DNA of 14,858 bases from Burkholderiales bacterium UBA6064 (GTDB lineage: Bacteria > Pseudomonadota > Gammaproteobacteria > Burkholderiales > Burkholderiaceae_B). Shown piece after piece: positions 1 to 7,787 of the stretch (the first letter of the stretch is position 1; every line of letters starts with the position of its first letter). The translations under genes and the position numbers were made by a program. The stretch is from positions 86,151-101,008 of the forward strand of contig DIYC01000142.1 of NCBI GenBank assembly GCA_002428895.1, read 5' to 3'. The notes below the pieces were generated by a model that had not been told where the DNA came from, searched no databases, and worked only from the letters and a program-made list of their open reading frames with translations.

Positions 1-4
1 ACAT
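1..4 (-). CDS. Possible start codon of fabD (cut by window edge)
   Basis: An ATG on the minus strand lies at positions 4-2, 11 nt after the fabH stop codon. In E. coli and most proteobacteria the gene after fabH is fabD (malonyl-CoA:ACP transacylase), so this is where its start would fall. Only one codon is visible, no Shine-Dalgarno sequence stands out, and the identity rests on gene order alone. Confidence 0.25.
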
Positions 5-15
5 GAATGATGTGG

Positions 16-993
16 TCAAAAACGCGCCAAAACACTTCCCCAAGCGAAGCCTCCACCCACGCCTTGAAGTAAAACGTGCATACCAGGCTTTAACCGATTG
101 GTTACAAAAGCTTCGTTTAATGCCAAAGGAACTGAAGCTGCAGAAGTGTTCCCATGTTGACTAACCGTTGAAACTACCTGAGATTCACTCAATTCAAGTT
201 TTTTGGCAAGAAGCTGCAAAATTCGGATATTAGCCTGATGGGGAACCAATAAATCCAATTGATTAATTTCAAGATTTGAACGCTTAAGAACATCAATAGC
301 ACTGGTCTCAAGCGCAGTCACCGCATGTTTAAAGACTGATTGACCGTCCATTTGTATAAAAGGTTCACCCACAATTTTGCCCTGCTCAATTCGGGCGTTA
401 AAATTGAGAATGCACGCCAACTGACCATCTGAGTGAAGATCACAGGACAAAATACCCGGTGTGTCGCTGGCCTCAAGATAAATGGCACCCGCACCGTCAC
501 CAAACAAAATACAAGTTCTTCTGTCTTGCCAATCGATAAGACGGCTAAAAACCTCGGAACCAATCACTAATGCTGAACGAACTTGACCGGCATGAATCAT
601 CGAGTTAGCTACTGTAAGTGCATAAACAAAACCACTGCATACCGCTTGCAGATCAAATCCAAACGCATTTGATGCATTTAATTGAGCTTGAATGTGGCAA
701 GCTGTAGAAGGAAAGACTTGATCCGCAGTCGATGTAGCAACGATGATAAGATCAACATCAGAGACTGGCTTACCCGCACGTTCAAGAGCTTGAAGAGCAG
801 CTTGTGTACCCATGTAAGTGGTCGTTTCAAAAGCTTGGGCTAGGTAGCGTTGCTTAATCCCAGTTCTTGACTCGATCCAGTCGGAATTGGTTTCAATACC
901 ATTTTGAGCAAGCTGCTGTACCAGCAAATCATTTGAAACACAATGAAGAGGTAAATAACCGCCAATACCGGTAATTTTAGCAAATTTACTCAT
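16..993 (-). CDS. fabH: Beta-ketoacyl-ACP synthase III (FabH)
   Basis: This enzyme starts type II fatty-acid synthesis in the cytoplasm by condensing acetyl-CoA with malonyl-ACP. The 325-residue product is close to the usual length (E. coli, 317). The thiolase-fold catalytic triad is visible: Cys119 in DLQAVCSGF, His252 in VPHQANIRI and Asn282 in QHGNTSAAS, matching Cys112, His244 and Asn274 of E. coli FabH. The C-terminal glycine loop [10 protein letters not shown] is also present. The start codon overlaps the end of plsX by 8 bp (ATGAGTAA), which suggests translational coupling. The gene belongs to a leftward operon yceD-rpmF-plsX-fabH and probably leads into fabD. All key residues are intact. 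Confidence 0.97.
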   Translation of the reverse strand: MSKFAKITGIGGYLPLHCVSNDLLVQQLAQNGIETNSDWIESRTGIKQRYLAQAFETTTYMGTQAALQALERAGKPVSDVDLIIVATSTADQVFPSTACHIQAQLNASNAFGFDLQAVCSGFVYALTVANSMIHAGQVRSALVIGSEVFSRLIDWQDRRTCILFGDGAGAIYLEASDTPGILSCDLHSDGQLACILNFNARIEQGKIVGEPFIQMDGQSVFKHAVTALETSAIDVLKRSNLEINQLDLLVPHQANIRILQLLAKKLELSESQVVSTVSQHGNTSAASVPLALNEAFVTNRLKPGMHVLLQGVGGGFAWGSVLARF

Positions 994-2074
994 GATTAGA
1001 ATCGACTACGGTTAAAGTGTTCGAAACCGCTGTTTGACCCGCATTGAATTGACTTAAGGGGTGTGTTTTAACGTAATGAAGCATTTTTTCTCGAATACTT
1101 TCAATTAACTTAGCGTTTGCTGCGTCATTAGCACGACGAATCGCATAATAAAAAGCGTATTCATCAGCACCACCGTGACTTTTAATCACGATACCTTTTA
1201 AACCAAGCAACGCAGCTCCATTATATCTTCTGTGATCTAACCGATGTTTAAAACTAAACAAAACAGGGGCAGCAAGTATCGCTGCGATTTTAGACCAAAT
1301 ACCCCGTTTAAATTCGGCTTTAATGGCATCACTCAACATTTGAGCCAAACCCTCTGATGCCTTTAATACAGCATTGCCCACAAACCCATCACAAACAATA
1401 ATGTGAGTGGTGCCTTTATAAATATCGTTTCCTTCAACATTCCCATAAAAATTAATTTCACTGTCACGCAATAGCTCGCTAGCTCGTTTAACCAATTCAT
1501 TACCTTTGATTTCTTCTTCCCCAACATTCAGCAAGCCAACAGTAGGATTATCGATATTTTCTGTTGCTTGAACGAACGCAGAGCCCATCAAAGCAAATTG
1601 CATTAAGTGAACCGCTTCACAATCAACATTACCGCCTAAATCGAGTACTAAAGTACCCTTACCGAGCTGATTTGGCATAGATGAGGCAATTGCTGGGCGG
1701 TCAATTCCGTCGATTGTTTTTAAAACAAATCGAGAAATAGCCATCAATGCACCTGTATTGCCAGCACTCACAAAAGCATCTACGACACCCTCTTTAACTA
1801 AGTTGGCGCAAACTCGTAATGAAGAATCTTTTTTTGCTCGCAAAGCCTGCAAAGGAGGCTCGTGCATTTCAACCACTTGTTCCGCATATCTAAGGCTAAT
1901 TCTAGGGTGATTCACTAAATCACGATGAAGTAACAGCGCCTGTTCTAATTTAGACTGCTGCCCAACTAAAACCAAATGTGTATTTTCATTTGACTTTAAA
2001 AAGCGCACACAGGCTGGTATGGTCACCAGTAAACCATGGTCACCTCCCATACAATCGATCGCAATGCGAATCAT
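986..2074 (-). CDS. plsX: Phosphate acyltransferase PlsX
   Basis: PlsX converts acyl-ACP to acyl-phosphate, the acyl donor used by PlsY in the first step of glycerophospholipid synthesis. It is a peripheral membrane enzyme. The 362-residue product shows the family's N-terminal DCMGGDHG motif (residues 7-14; DxMGGD is typical), SAGNTGAL (103-110), [11 protein letters not shown] (181-191), VCDGFVGN (227-234) and [11 protein letters not shown] (284-294). The start is an ATG about 11 nt after a weak AAAGG. A 71-bp gap separates it from rpmF upstream, and its stop overlaps the fabH start. The C-terminal tail after about residue 335 looks variable. No defect was seen. Confidence 0.97.
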   Translation of the reverse strand: MIRIAIDCMGGDHGLLVTIPACVRFLKSNENTHLVLVGQQSKLEQALLLHRDLVNHPRISLRYAEQVVEMHEPPLQALRAKKDSSLRVCANLVKEGVVDAFVSAGNTGALMAISRFVLKTIDGIDRPAIASSMPNQLGKGTLVLDLGGNVDCEAVHLMQFALMGSAFVQATENIDNPTVGLLNVGEEEIKGNELVKRASELLRDSEINFYGNVEGNDIYKGTTHIIVCDGFVGNAVLKASEGLAQMLSDAIKAEFKRGIWSKIAAILAAPVLFSFKHRLDHRRYNGAALLGLKGIVIKSHGGADEYAFYYAIRRANDAANAKLIESIREKMLHYVKTHPLSQFNAGQTAVSNTLTVVDSNHE

Positions 2075-2145
2075 TCGCTACATGACCTTTGTTAGAATTA
2101 ATAAGATGGACAAAACTTGATGATGAAGCTAAAAACCAGTGAGTG

Positions 2146-2325
2146 TTATTCGTCTTGAGTTTTAACAACGCGCTTGCCACGATACATTCCATTTGGGGTA
2201 ATGTGGTGGCGAAGATGCAACTCCCCTGTGCCGGAATCTGCCGACAAAGTTGAGACAGTGTATTTTTGATGCGAACGATGCATCCCACGCTTGGAAGGTG
2301 ATTTTTTATTTTGCTGAACTGCCAT
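2146..2325 (-). CDS. rpmF: 50S ribosomal protein L32
   Basis: L32 is a small, basic, non-catalytic component of the large ribosomal subunit. Translating the minus strand from the ATG at 2325 gives 59 residues: it begins [19 protein letters not shown], contains [18 protein letters not shown] and ends VVKTQDE before TAA. The start MAVQQNK(K/R)SPSKRGMRRSH is the hallmark of bacterial L32, and the length matches the family (about 57-60). A GGAG Shine-Dalgarno sequence lies 6 nt before the ATG, inside the 12-bp gap after yceD. The yceD-rpmF-plsX order is conserved in proteobacteria. A longer overlapping frame at 2040-2288 is only a shadow of this gene. Confidence 0.97.
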   Translation of the reverse strand: MAVQQNKKSPSKRGMHRSHQKYTVSTLSADSGTGELHLRHHITPNGMYRGKRVVKTQDE

Positions 2326-2337
2326 ACTTAACTCCGT

Positions 2338-2892
2338 TTAAGTGTTAGATTTATTGTTTTTAATTAATTGGTCAAGCCCTTTAAAGGGCTTGATACTCTC
2401 ATTTTGTGATGAACCTAGTAAAAAAAGCTCTTCTTTTTTGTCAGGATAAAGAGCTGAAACACAATCTGCCAAATGTTTCGGAAACATTGGCAAACTCAGC
2501 AACAACTCATCTTCAAGCCAGCATTCTATGTTTACCACCGAATCGCAAGCCACAACATCTTGAAAATCAGTCAACTTTGACTCATCATAATTTTCTGCGA
2601 GTAACTCACTTGGCTGTAAAATTAATCCACGCTGAAAATTAATTTCAGTGGTATACATAGACCCGCAATTTGTGCAAATTAAATTGAGAGACATTGTACC
2701 GCAAATATTCACCAGACTCTCATTATAAGAACTGCACCCACCCGACATTTGCCAATTAACCCAATTAACCCTGCTAACCGACTGATCTTGTTGTAGGCGC
2801 TTAAATTCGAATTTGAGGTTGCTACTACTTAAAACCTCTTTATTTTTGCAAAACCCCCAAAGGTCAAATGTAGCTAGATTCGCTTTTAACAT
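2338..2892 (-). CDS. yceD: YceD / DUF177 family protein
   Basis: This is a member of the DUF177 family that almost always sits directly before rpmF. In plants and bacteria the family has been linked to 23S rRNA accumulation, but its molecular activity is not settled. The 184-residue product has the family's CxxC-type segment (LICTNCGSMY, Cys73 and Cys76) and the characteristic acidic/hydrophobic block EDELLLSLPMFPKH (127-140). The start ATG at 2892 is preceded by only a poor ribosome-binding site (TTGAG). It is the first gene of the leftward operon, about 38 nt from the predicted transcription start of the promoter at 2937-2965, and lies 12 bp before rpmF. The N-terminal half is divergent, as is common in this family. 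Confidence 0.85.
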   Translation of the reverse strand: MLKANLATFDLWGFCKNKEVLSSSNLKFEFKRLQQDQSVSRVNWVNWQMSGGCSSYNESLVNICGTMSLNLICTNCGSMYTTEINFQRGLILQPSELLAENYDESKLTDFQDVVACDSVVNIECWLEDELLLSLPMFPKHLADCVSALYPDKKEELFLLGSSQNESIKPFKGLDQLIKNNKSNT

Positions 2893-2936
2893 ACAACATG
2901 CTCAACAAGTTTAAAAACTTTGGGACTAAACGCGCG

Positions 2937-2965
2937 ATATTACAGTCGTTTGTACAGAATGTCAA
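2937..2965 (-). promoter_or_regulatory. Sigma-70 promoter for the yceD-rpmF-plsX-fabH operon
   Basis: On the minus strand a perfect -35 box TTGACA (2965-2960) is followed by an ideal 17-nt spacer and the -10-like TAATAT (2942-2937). Transcription would start near 2930, giving a leader of about 38 nt before the yceD ATG. It lies in the 116-bp divergent gap between yceD and maf, the expected place for the operon promoter. No operator-like palindrome was evident beside it. Confidence 0.7.
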
Positions 2966-2975
2966 AACCTCACAT

Positions 2976-2981
2976 TACAAT
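2976..2981 (+). promoter_or_regulatory. Weak candidate -10 box for maf
   Basis: TACAAT matches the -10 consensus at five of six bases and lies 27 nt before the maf ATG, on the opposite strand from the yceD promoter. No convincing -35 box is found at 16-18 nt; the best TTGTAC is 20 nt away. This is therefore only a tentative promoter. Confidence 0.25.
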
Positions 2982-3008
2982 ACTGCCTTTTAGCCATGAC
3001 ATACTTGT

Positions 3009-3590
3009 ATGGACACAGAAATTGTTTTAGCTTCGTCATCTAAGTATCGCCGTGAGTTGCTTAGTCGCTTGGGCTTTACCTTTAGGTCGCATCCAGCTCA
3101 AATTGAAGAAGCATTTTTATCCAACGAAGCTCCGCAACAGGCTAGCATTCGTTTAGCCAGACAAAAAGCCGAATCGGTTGCAAATATTTATCCCAATGCC
3201 ATCGTGATTGCCTCAGACCAAGTGGTCGACTTAAACGGCAAGGCTTTGAGTAAACCAAACCAACACGATGTTGCGCGTAGCCAACTCAGAAAAATGAGCG
3301 GAAAATCCATCACATTCTATTCCGCTGTTTGCGTCATTTTACAATCCAAATCAAAACTTAATGAATTTTTTGTACCGACTACAGTTCATTTTCGTGAATT
3401 AAGTGCAACAGAAATTGAACGCTATTTACTAACTGAAAAACCTTATGATTGCGCTGGCGCAGCTAAAATAGAGGCTTTAGGAATTACATTGGTCAAACAA
3501 GTTGATTCAACAGACCCAACCGCTTTGATTGGTTTACCGCTCGTACAATTAGCCCAGGTGTTACGCGAATTTGGTCTTCATTTGCCCTAA
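3009..3590 (+). CDS. maf: Maf/YceF-type nucleotide pyrophosphatase
   Basis: Maf proteins hydrolyse non-canonical nucleoside triphosphates. The YceF subgroup prefers 7-methyl-GTP and is thought to keep modified nucleotides out of RNA. The 193-residue product has the N-terminal substrate loop LASSSKYRRELLSRLG (7-22), the catalytic-region motif ASDQVV (68-73, with Asp70 as the likely catalytic aspartate), the conserved VHFRELS block (126-132) and the C-terminal DPTALIGLPL (169-178). The CAGAAKIEALGITL segment resembles E. coli YceF rather than the dTTPase YhdE. The order next to yceD-rpmF is as in E. coli, although transcription here diverges from yceD. The ATG lacks a good Shine-Dalgarno sequence. 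Substrate preference is inferred from similarity only. Confidence 0.92.
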   Translation: MDTEIVLASSSKYRRELLSRLGFTFRSHPAQIEEAFLSNEAPQQASIRLARQKAESVANIYPNAIVIASDQVVDLNGKALSKPNQHDVARSQLRKMSGKSITFYSAVCVILQSKSKLNEFFVPTTVHFRELSATEIERYLLTEKPYDCAGAAKIEALGITLVKQVDSTDPTALIGLPLVQLAQVLREFGLHLP

Positions 3591-3637
3591 CTTAACTGCG
3601 TGGGTCACACTTCTCATTTTTAGAACTGAATCAACTC

Positions 3638-4339
3638 ATGTTAATACTTGTTCCAAGCCCACTTAGCCAAACTGATGCCCAATTGCCTTTGTTACACAGT
3701 GATTTAGAGAGAGTTAGGCAATGTGCAGTTTGGCTGGTTGAAACACCCAAAGTGGCACGCGCAGCACTCAAGTTATTCAACATGCCCGTTGCAATCCACG
3801 AACTAGAGCTTTACTCAATTGCGACCACCAGCGAGCAAGAACTGATTAAATTATTGTCCGAATCCAGCAAACTCAAACCAATTGGTTTAATTTCTGATGC
3901 GGGCTGCCCTGCAATTGCAGACCCTGGGGCAATTGCAGTCCAAATTGCACATAAGCTGAAAATCACGGTTTACCCCTTAGTGGGACCCAGTTCGATTATA
4001 CTTGGGCTTATGGGTAGCGGGTTAAATGGCCAAAATTTTCAATTTCTGGGTTACCCGCCAGTTGAAACTCAAGAACGTAAACAATGGATTCAACAACGAG
4101 AAACAATCTCTCAGGCAGAAAACAGCACACAAATTGCGATCGAAACTCCATACAGAAATCAAAAATTATTTGAATCGTTTCTTCACACCCTGCGGCCTAG
4201 CACATTATTGTGCGTAGGCTCAGATTTAACAGGATCTCACATGCGCATTTTGACCAAAACAACGCAAGAGTGGAAGTCTTACAACCTTCAACTGGATAAA
4301 ACCCCCACCCTATTTTTATGGCTGGCTACTAATAAGTAG
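3638..4339 (+). CDS. Tetrapyrrole-methylase-type SAM-dependent methyltransferase (RsmI-like paralogue)
   Basis: The 233-residue protein belongs to the SAM-dependent tetrapyrrole-methylase fold family that includes RsmI, the 16S rRNA C1402 2'-O-methyltransferase. Visible motifs are the N-terminal LVPSPLS (4-10), SDAGCPAIADPG (86-97; RsmI has SDAGTP), GPSSIILGLMGSGL (116-129) and FQFLGYPP (134-141). It is shorter than RsmI (about 286 residues in E. coli) and lacks the canonical ATPIGNL start, so it is more likely the second, poorly characterised paralogue that betaproteobacteria carry between maf and sppA. Its substrate cannot be deduced. It follows maf by 47 bp on the same strand and its last 11 bp overlap the end of sppA tail to tail. 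Confidence 0.85.
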   Translation: MLILVPSPLSQTDAQLPLLHSDLERVRQCAVWLVETPKVARAALKLFNMPVAIHELELYSIATTSEQELIKLLSESSKLKPIGLISDAGCPAIADPGAIAVQIAHKLKITVYPLVGPSSIILGLMGSGLNGQNFQFLGYPPVETQERKQWIQQRETISQAENSTQIAIETPYRNQKLFESFLHTLRPSTLLCVGSDLTGSHMRILTKTTQEWKSYNLQLDKTPTLFLWLATNK

Positions 4340-5342
4340 GAACTGCCCCACGATTAAATGCTGTAGACAAACTATGACTGAACAGCACACCTGTTCGTTC
4401 AACCAATCGCTCAAAAAGATTTTCCTGCACCGTGTAATCAACAACATGCTCGGCTTTAATGACATCGCTCATCACAGAATTGACTGAGCCTAAACCATCA
4501 ATTAAACCCATTTCAAGGCTTTGCTGGCCAGTCCAAATTAAACCCGAAAAAAGATTATCCGACTGCTTTAAACGATCGCCACGACCTTTCTGAACAACAT
4601 CAATAAACTGAGTATGAATTTGCCCCATTAACTCTTGAGCGAATTCAACTTGAGCTGGATTTTTTTCAGAAAAAGGATCAAGAAAGCCCTTATTGTCCCC
4701 AGCAGTGATTAAGCGCCGCTCAACCCCCAATTTTTCCATGGTGCCAGTGAATCCAAACCCAGACATCACCACACCGATTGAGCCCACCAAACTAGCCTTA
4801 TTTGCATAAATAGCATCAGCAGCGACAGCGACATAATAGCCGCCCGACGCACAAACATCTTCAATAACAGCATAAATAGGTTTATCAGAAAACTTCTCGC
4901 GCAAACGAATAATCTCATCATTAATTAACCCTGCTTGTACAGGGCTGCCACCAGGGCTATTAATTTTTAAAATAACAGCAACGGTGTGACTATTCTCAAA
5001 GGCTCTCTGCAAGCCCTCGTTGACTGCTGCCGCACTGGCAAAAGTGTCTGCACTAATTTGGCCATCCAACTGTACCAAACCAACATGAGGCTGTTTTTCA
5101 CTGGAAATCTTAGTACCTGATAAACTGAGTGCTTCGCCAAAATCGAGCGACCAAAAGAGAAACAGCCCAACATAAGTGAATGAAATTAATTTGAAAAAAA
5201 TACCCCAACGTCTTCGCTTACGTTGCTCAAACATCGCTTCGCTAGCAAGTTTCTGAACGAATTCCTTTTCCCAAGCACTATTGCTATGATCGCGTGTTGC
5301 GGTATTATTGTTTTCGTTTTTAGTATGATCAATATGATCCAT
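4329..5342 (-). CDS. sppA: S49-family signal peptide peptidase, short SppA type
   Basis: This is an inner-membrane serine protease predicted to degrade leftover signal peptides or other membrane-released peptides. The 337-residue protein has a cytoplasmic Lys/Arg-rich stretch (RKRRR, 41-45), one membrane anchor at about 47-66 and a single S49 domain from about 85 to 300. It shows KINSPGGSP (126-134), the nucleophile Ser166 in CASGGYY and the catalytic Lys218 in DNKGFLDPF. The 52-residue Ser-Lys spacing equals that of B. subtilis SppA (Ser147, Lys199). It is the one-domain form, not the duplicated SppA of E. coli. A strong AAGGAG lies 8 nt before the ATG and overlaps the stop codon of the Rieske gene, so the two are probably translationally coupled. 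It is last in the rluC operon. Confidence 0.93.
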   Translation of the reverse strand: MDHIDHTKNENNNTATRDHSNSAWEKEFVQKLASEAMFEQRKRRRWGIFFKLISFTYVGLFLFWSLDFGEALSLSGTKISSEKQPHVGLVQLDGQISADTFASAAAVNEGLQRAFENSHTVAVILKINSPGGSPVQAGLINDEIIRLREKFSDKPIYAVIEDVCASGGYYVAVAADAIYANKASLVGSIGVVMSGFGFTGTMEKLGVERRLITAGDNKGFLDPFSEKNPAQVEFAQELMGQIHTQFIDVVQKGRGDRLKQSDNLFSGLIWTGQQSLEMGLIDGLGSVNSVMSDVIKAEHVVDYTVQENLFERLVERTGVLFSHSLSTAFNRGAVPTY

Positions 5343-5354
5343 GAACTTAACTCC

Positions 5355-5732
5355 TTAATCCTCAATTCCATTTTCAGGGATTGCCATACCATCCGTTGGC
5401 ATCCAGTAAACAAACCCATTTTCTTCTGTGAGTGTAAGCTTGATGAGTGGCCGACCACTACAAGGACCGCCCAAACATTGTCCGCTCACTGCTTCATATA
5501 GTGCACCATGAGTTGCACAAACAATATTAAAACCCGATTCGTCTAAAAAATTTGCGTAATTCCAATCTAATTCAACAGGAAGATGACTGCAACGATTTAA
5601 ATAAGAGTGAACTTGACCATTTATCCGAATTGCAAAGGCCGATGTCTCTTCTAAATTGTACGTCACCTTAAAACGAAAACCATTCCCCGAATCAACTAGT
5701 ATTGAGCTTGAACAGAGTTTAACTTTAGTCAT
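5355..5732 (-). CDS. Rieske [2Fe-2S] ferredoxin-like protein
   Basis: This small soluble protein is predicted to bind a Rieske iron-sulphur cluster and to carry or sense electrons. The 125-residue product contains both ligand motifs: Cys48-x-His50 in NRCSHLP and Cys72-x-x-His75 in VCATHGALYE. They are followed by the GQCLGGPCSGRPL loop typical of Rieske domains. No signal peptide, membrane helix or oxygenase catalytic domain is present, so it is a stand-alone Rieske protein and not a bc1 subunit. Its start overlaps the HAD gene stop (ATGA, 4 bp), with AAGG 7 nt upstream, and sppA follows after 12 bp. The partner protein and physiological role are unknown to me; gene order suggests only co-expression. 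Confidence 0.9.
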   Translation of the reverse strand: MTKVKLCSSSILVDSGNGFRFKVTYNLEETSAFAIRINGQVHSYLNRCSHLPVELDWNYANFLDESGFNIVCATHGALYEAVSGQCLGGPCSGRPLIKLTLTEENGFVYWMPTDGMAIPENGIED

Positions 5733-6394
5733 GCTGAACCTTGTTTAATTTGTGATATTAACCAAGGTGCGACTTCATTAATTGAAAGAAAAGACTTTAA
5801 ATGAGGTACTTGTTGTAATAGCTGTAAGGAATGCGCCCCTGATTGTACCGATACAGCAGGTACGCCCAAAGCATGAGCCATATTAAGATCGTGCGTGGTA
5901 TCGCCAATCATTAATGCATGATTGGGAGCTAACGAAAACTCATTCAACAACTGTTCTAACATTTGTGGGTGCGGTTTACTGAAACACTCATCCGCACATC
6001 GAGAGGCTGCAAAAAAATGCGCCACCTGGCATTCTGCCATTGTACGATTGAGGCCAGCTCGACTTTTCCCCGTGGCAACCGTGCAAATTACCCCTAAATC
6101 ACGCAATGAAGTTAACAAAGGAACAACTTCTTTAAATAATTTGACCGAATTTCGCTGTTGAAGATAATGATAACGATAACGTTCTAAAATTTGATTAATT
6201 TGCTCATGACTGGCTTGTGGAACAAGCATTGCAAAGGCTTGTGGTAAACCCATACCAATCACATAAGAAGCCGCATGCTCCCCAGGATCAGTAAACCCTA
6301 CTTCCGTGCAAGACAAACGAATTAAGTCTGCAATTAAACCTGTGGAATCAAAAACAGTACCATCCCAATCGAAAACAATCATTTTATAGGTCAT
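5729..6394 (-). CDS. HAD-superfamily hydrolase, phosphoglycolate-phosphatase-like
   Basis: The 221-residue protein is a haloacid-dehalogenase-fold phosphatase of the Gph/PGP-like group. Motif I is FDWDGTVFDS, with nucleophile Asp9 and acid/base Asp11. Motif II is ATGKSRAGLN (Thr108), motif III is Lys140-Pro in FSKPHP, and motif IV is GDTTHD (Asp165, Asp169). A helical cap inserts after motif I (about residues 16-90), as in phosphoglycolate phosphatases. The exact substrate cannot be told from sequence; phosphoglycolate or another small sugar phosphate is plausible. The start ATG is 2 bp after the rluC stop, with no obvious separate ribosome-binding site, so translation is probably coupled. 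Its stop overlaps the Rieske start. Confidence 0.92.
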   Translation of the reverse strand: MTYKMIVFDWDGTVFDSTGLIADLIRLSCTEVGFTDPGEHAASYVIGMGLPQAFAMLVPQASHEQINQILERYRYHYLQQRNSVKLFKEVVPLLTSLRDLGVICTVATGKSRAGLNRTMAECQVAHFFAASRCADECFSKPHPQMLEQLLNEFSLAPNHALMIGDTTHDLNMAHALGVPAVSVQSGAHSLQLLQQVPHLKSFLSINEVAPWLISQIKQGSA

Positions 6395-6396
6395 AG

Positions 6397-7386
6397 TTAA
6401 CCATGTCTTAGTAGTTTTAAAAAAGCGTCAAGCTCATCCGATAAAGGGGCCTGAATAGAAACCAATTCTTTTGTAACTGGATGTTCAAATGACACATGTT
6501 TAGCGTGCAAAAACATTCTTCGCAAACCGTGTTGAGACAAAATCTTATTCGTTACAAAATGACCATAGCGATCATCGCCAGCAATCGGAAAGCCTTGCGA
6601 GCTGGTATGTACTCGAATTTGATGCATCCGCCCAGTTAAAATTTTTAGCTCAAGCAAAGTAAATTCACCCAAAGCGTTGCTAAAACGTTCTTTGACACGA
6701 ACAAGGGTTTTGGCTTCATCGCCCTCTGGAGAGACTATCACTTTTTTCTCGGCTGCTGATACTTGTAACTTTTTTAGTGGTAATGAAATGCTTACCAATG
6801 ATTCAGGCCAATGGCCTAACACCAAGGCTTCATAGTGCTTTTTCCAAAGTCTTTGTCTTAATTGCTCTTGTAACGCACGTAAATAACTTCGTTTTTTGGC
6901 GATCAGCAGCAAACCCGACGTTGAACGATCAATTCGATGCACCAATTCAAGTGATTTGCAGTCTGCTCGGGTTTGGCGTAGTTGCTCAATCACTCCAAAA
7001 CTTTGACCAGAACCACCATGAACGGCCAACCCAGATGGTTTTGAAATCGCTAGGAAACCTTCATCTTCATAAAGAATATCAAACACTTTAAAATTAGTAT
7101 GAACTCGGAAACTAGAGTTTGACATTGATTTACTCAAGTTCGCTTGGGTAGATTTTGTTTTTAATGGCGGGATTCTGAGCTCATCACCCTCTTTTAAACG
7201 TGTTTCTGCACTTGCTTTTTTTTTATTGACACGTACCTGCCCCGACCGAATGATTTTATAAAGATGCGACTTAGGCACTCCTTTACAAATTTTAGTAAGA
7301 AAATTGTCAAGACGCTGACCTTCCGAATCTTCGAATACTTTGATTAAAACAACCCGATCTGAAGAGGGTAAATTATTAAAACTCAA
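6397..7386 (-). CDS. rluC: 23S rRNA pseudouridine synthase RluC
   Basis: RluC isomerises uridines of 23S rRNA (positions 955, 2504 and 2580 in E. coli). The 329-residue protein has an N-terminal S4 RNA-binding domain (about 22-85, with GVPKSHLYKIIRSGQVRVNK) and an RluA-family catalytic domain containing ISKPSGLAVHGGSG (114-127). The catalytic Asp153 lies in HRIDRSTSG, and RMHQIRVHT comes later. The start codon is TTG (7386-7384). An in-frame TAG two codons upstream rules out a longer form, and the next in-frame ATG would remove the S4 domain. The TTG start gives an N-terminus like that of E. coli RluC, with AGG about 10 nt upstream. It is first in the leftward operon and divergent from rne, as expected for this neighbourhood. 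Confidence 0.95.
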   Translation of the reverse strand: MSFNNLPSSDRVVLIKVFEDSEGQRLDNFLTKICKGVPKSHLYKIIRSGQVRVNKKKASAETRLKEGDELRIPPLKTKSTQANLSKSMSNSSFRVHTNFKVFDILYEDEGFLAISKPSGLAVHGGSGQSFGVIEQLRQTRADCKSLELVHRIDRSTSGLLLIAKKRSYLRALQEQLRQRLWKKHYEALVLGHWPESLVSISLPLKKLQVSAAEKKVIVSPEGDEAKTLVRVKERFSNALGEFTLLELKILTGRMHQIRVHTSSQGFPIAGDDRYGHFVTNKILSQHGLRRMFLHAKHVSFEHPVTKELVSIQAPLSDELDAFLKLLRHG

Positions 7387-7416
7387 AACCTACTTACCTA
7401 AATTAAGTTATGTGCG

Positions 7417-7422
7417 TATAAT
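7417..7422 (+). promoter_or_regulatory. Candidate -10 box for rne
   Basis: A perfect TATAAT lies in the rluC-rne divergent gap. Transcription from it would begin near 7429 and give a leader of about 359 nt before the rne ATG, strikingly close to the roughly 361-nt leader I recall for E. coli rne. The -35 region is poor: TTACCT is the best at 17 nt. This box is therefore a candidate only. No convincing rluC promoter was identified on the other strand of the same gap. Confidence 0.4.
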
Positions 7423-7428
7423 GATACT

Positions 7429-7787
7429 GTTGAATGCTTAAAATTGCATCCTTTAACGGCAACTTAGCAATTTCTAGCTCTTAGCCAAATTGAAAGAAAA
7501 AAGAAAAAAGTGGGCCTTGCTGCCAGCCCTGGATGGTAGCACATCGATACATGACAAGCTAGGCGCGTGGCGTTTGCCCGCCTGTTTATTAGAACGGATT
7601 GTGTTGAAGCAGGCTCTAATCTGCTTTACAAGTGTAATTAAAGCTATTGTTTTCTCAAAGGTTTTATAAATACTCTCATTTGCAGGCTTTGAAAGATATT
7701 ATTTGTACATACTCTAGGGTCTGCAACCACCATCCAGGCTGGCTTGGCTGTATCGCTTTAACGCATCATTGATGCATAGGAGCGTAC
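7429..7787 (+). promoter_or_regulatory. Structured 5' leader of rne, probable RNase E autoregulatory region
   Basis: This fills most of the 401-bp gap before rne and contains no credible ORF. An A-rich purine stretch (7491-7510) is followed by a domain closed by a long-range stem: 7522-7537 pairs with 7729-7743 over 15 bp, with one bulged C (7527). Inside it are hairpins at 7561-7583 (AGGCG/CGCCT plus inner GGC/GCC around GTTT), 7605-7628 (TGAAGCAG/CTGCTTTA, 8-nt loop) and 7680-7690 with 7716-7726 (TTGCAG/CTGCAA core, extended by G-U pairs). A small hairpin (GCATC, ATT, GATGC; 7763-7775) sits just before the AGGAG ribosome-binding site (7778-7782). In E. coli, RNase E represses itself by cleaving a structured rne leader. 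That role is inferred here. Confidence 0.6.

Noticed and set aside
2040..2288. 82-codon minus-strand ORF through the rpmF region
   Set aside because: It is in a different frame from the unmistakable L32 sequence and overlaps both rpmF and plsX.
7429..7787. Leader considered as 4.5S RNA, tmRNA, RNase P RNA or a known metabolite riboswitch
   Set aside because: None of the recognisable conserved cores of these RNAs is present; position and folding fit an rne leader better.
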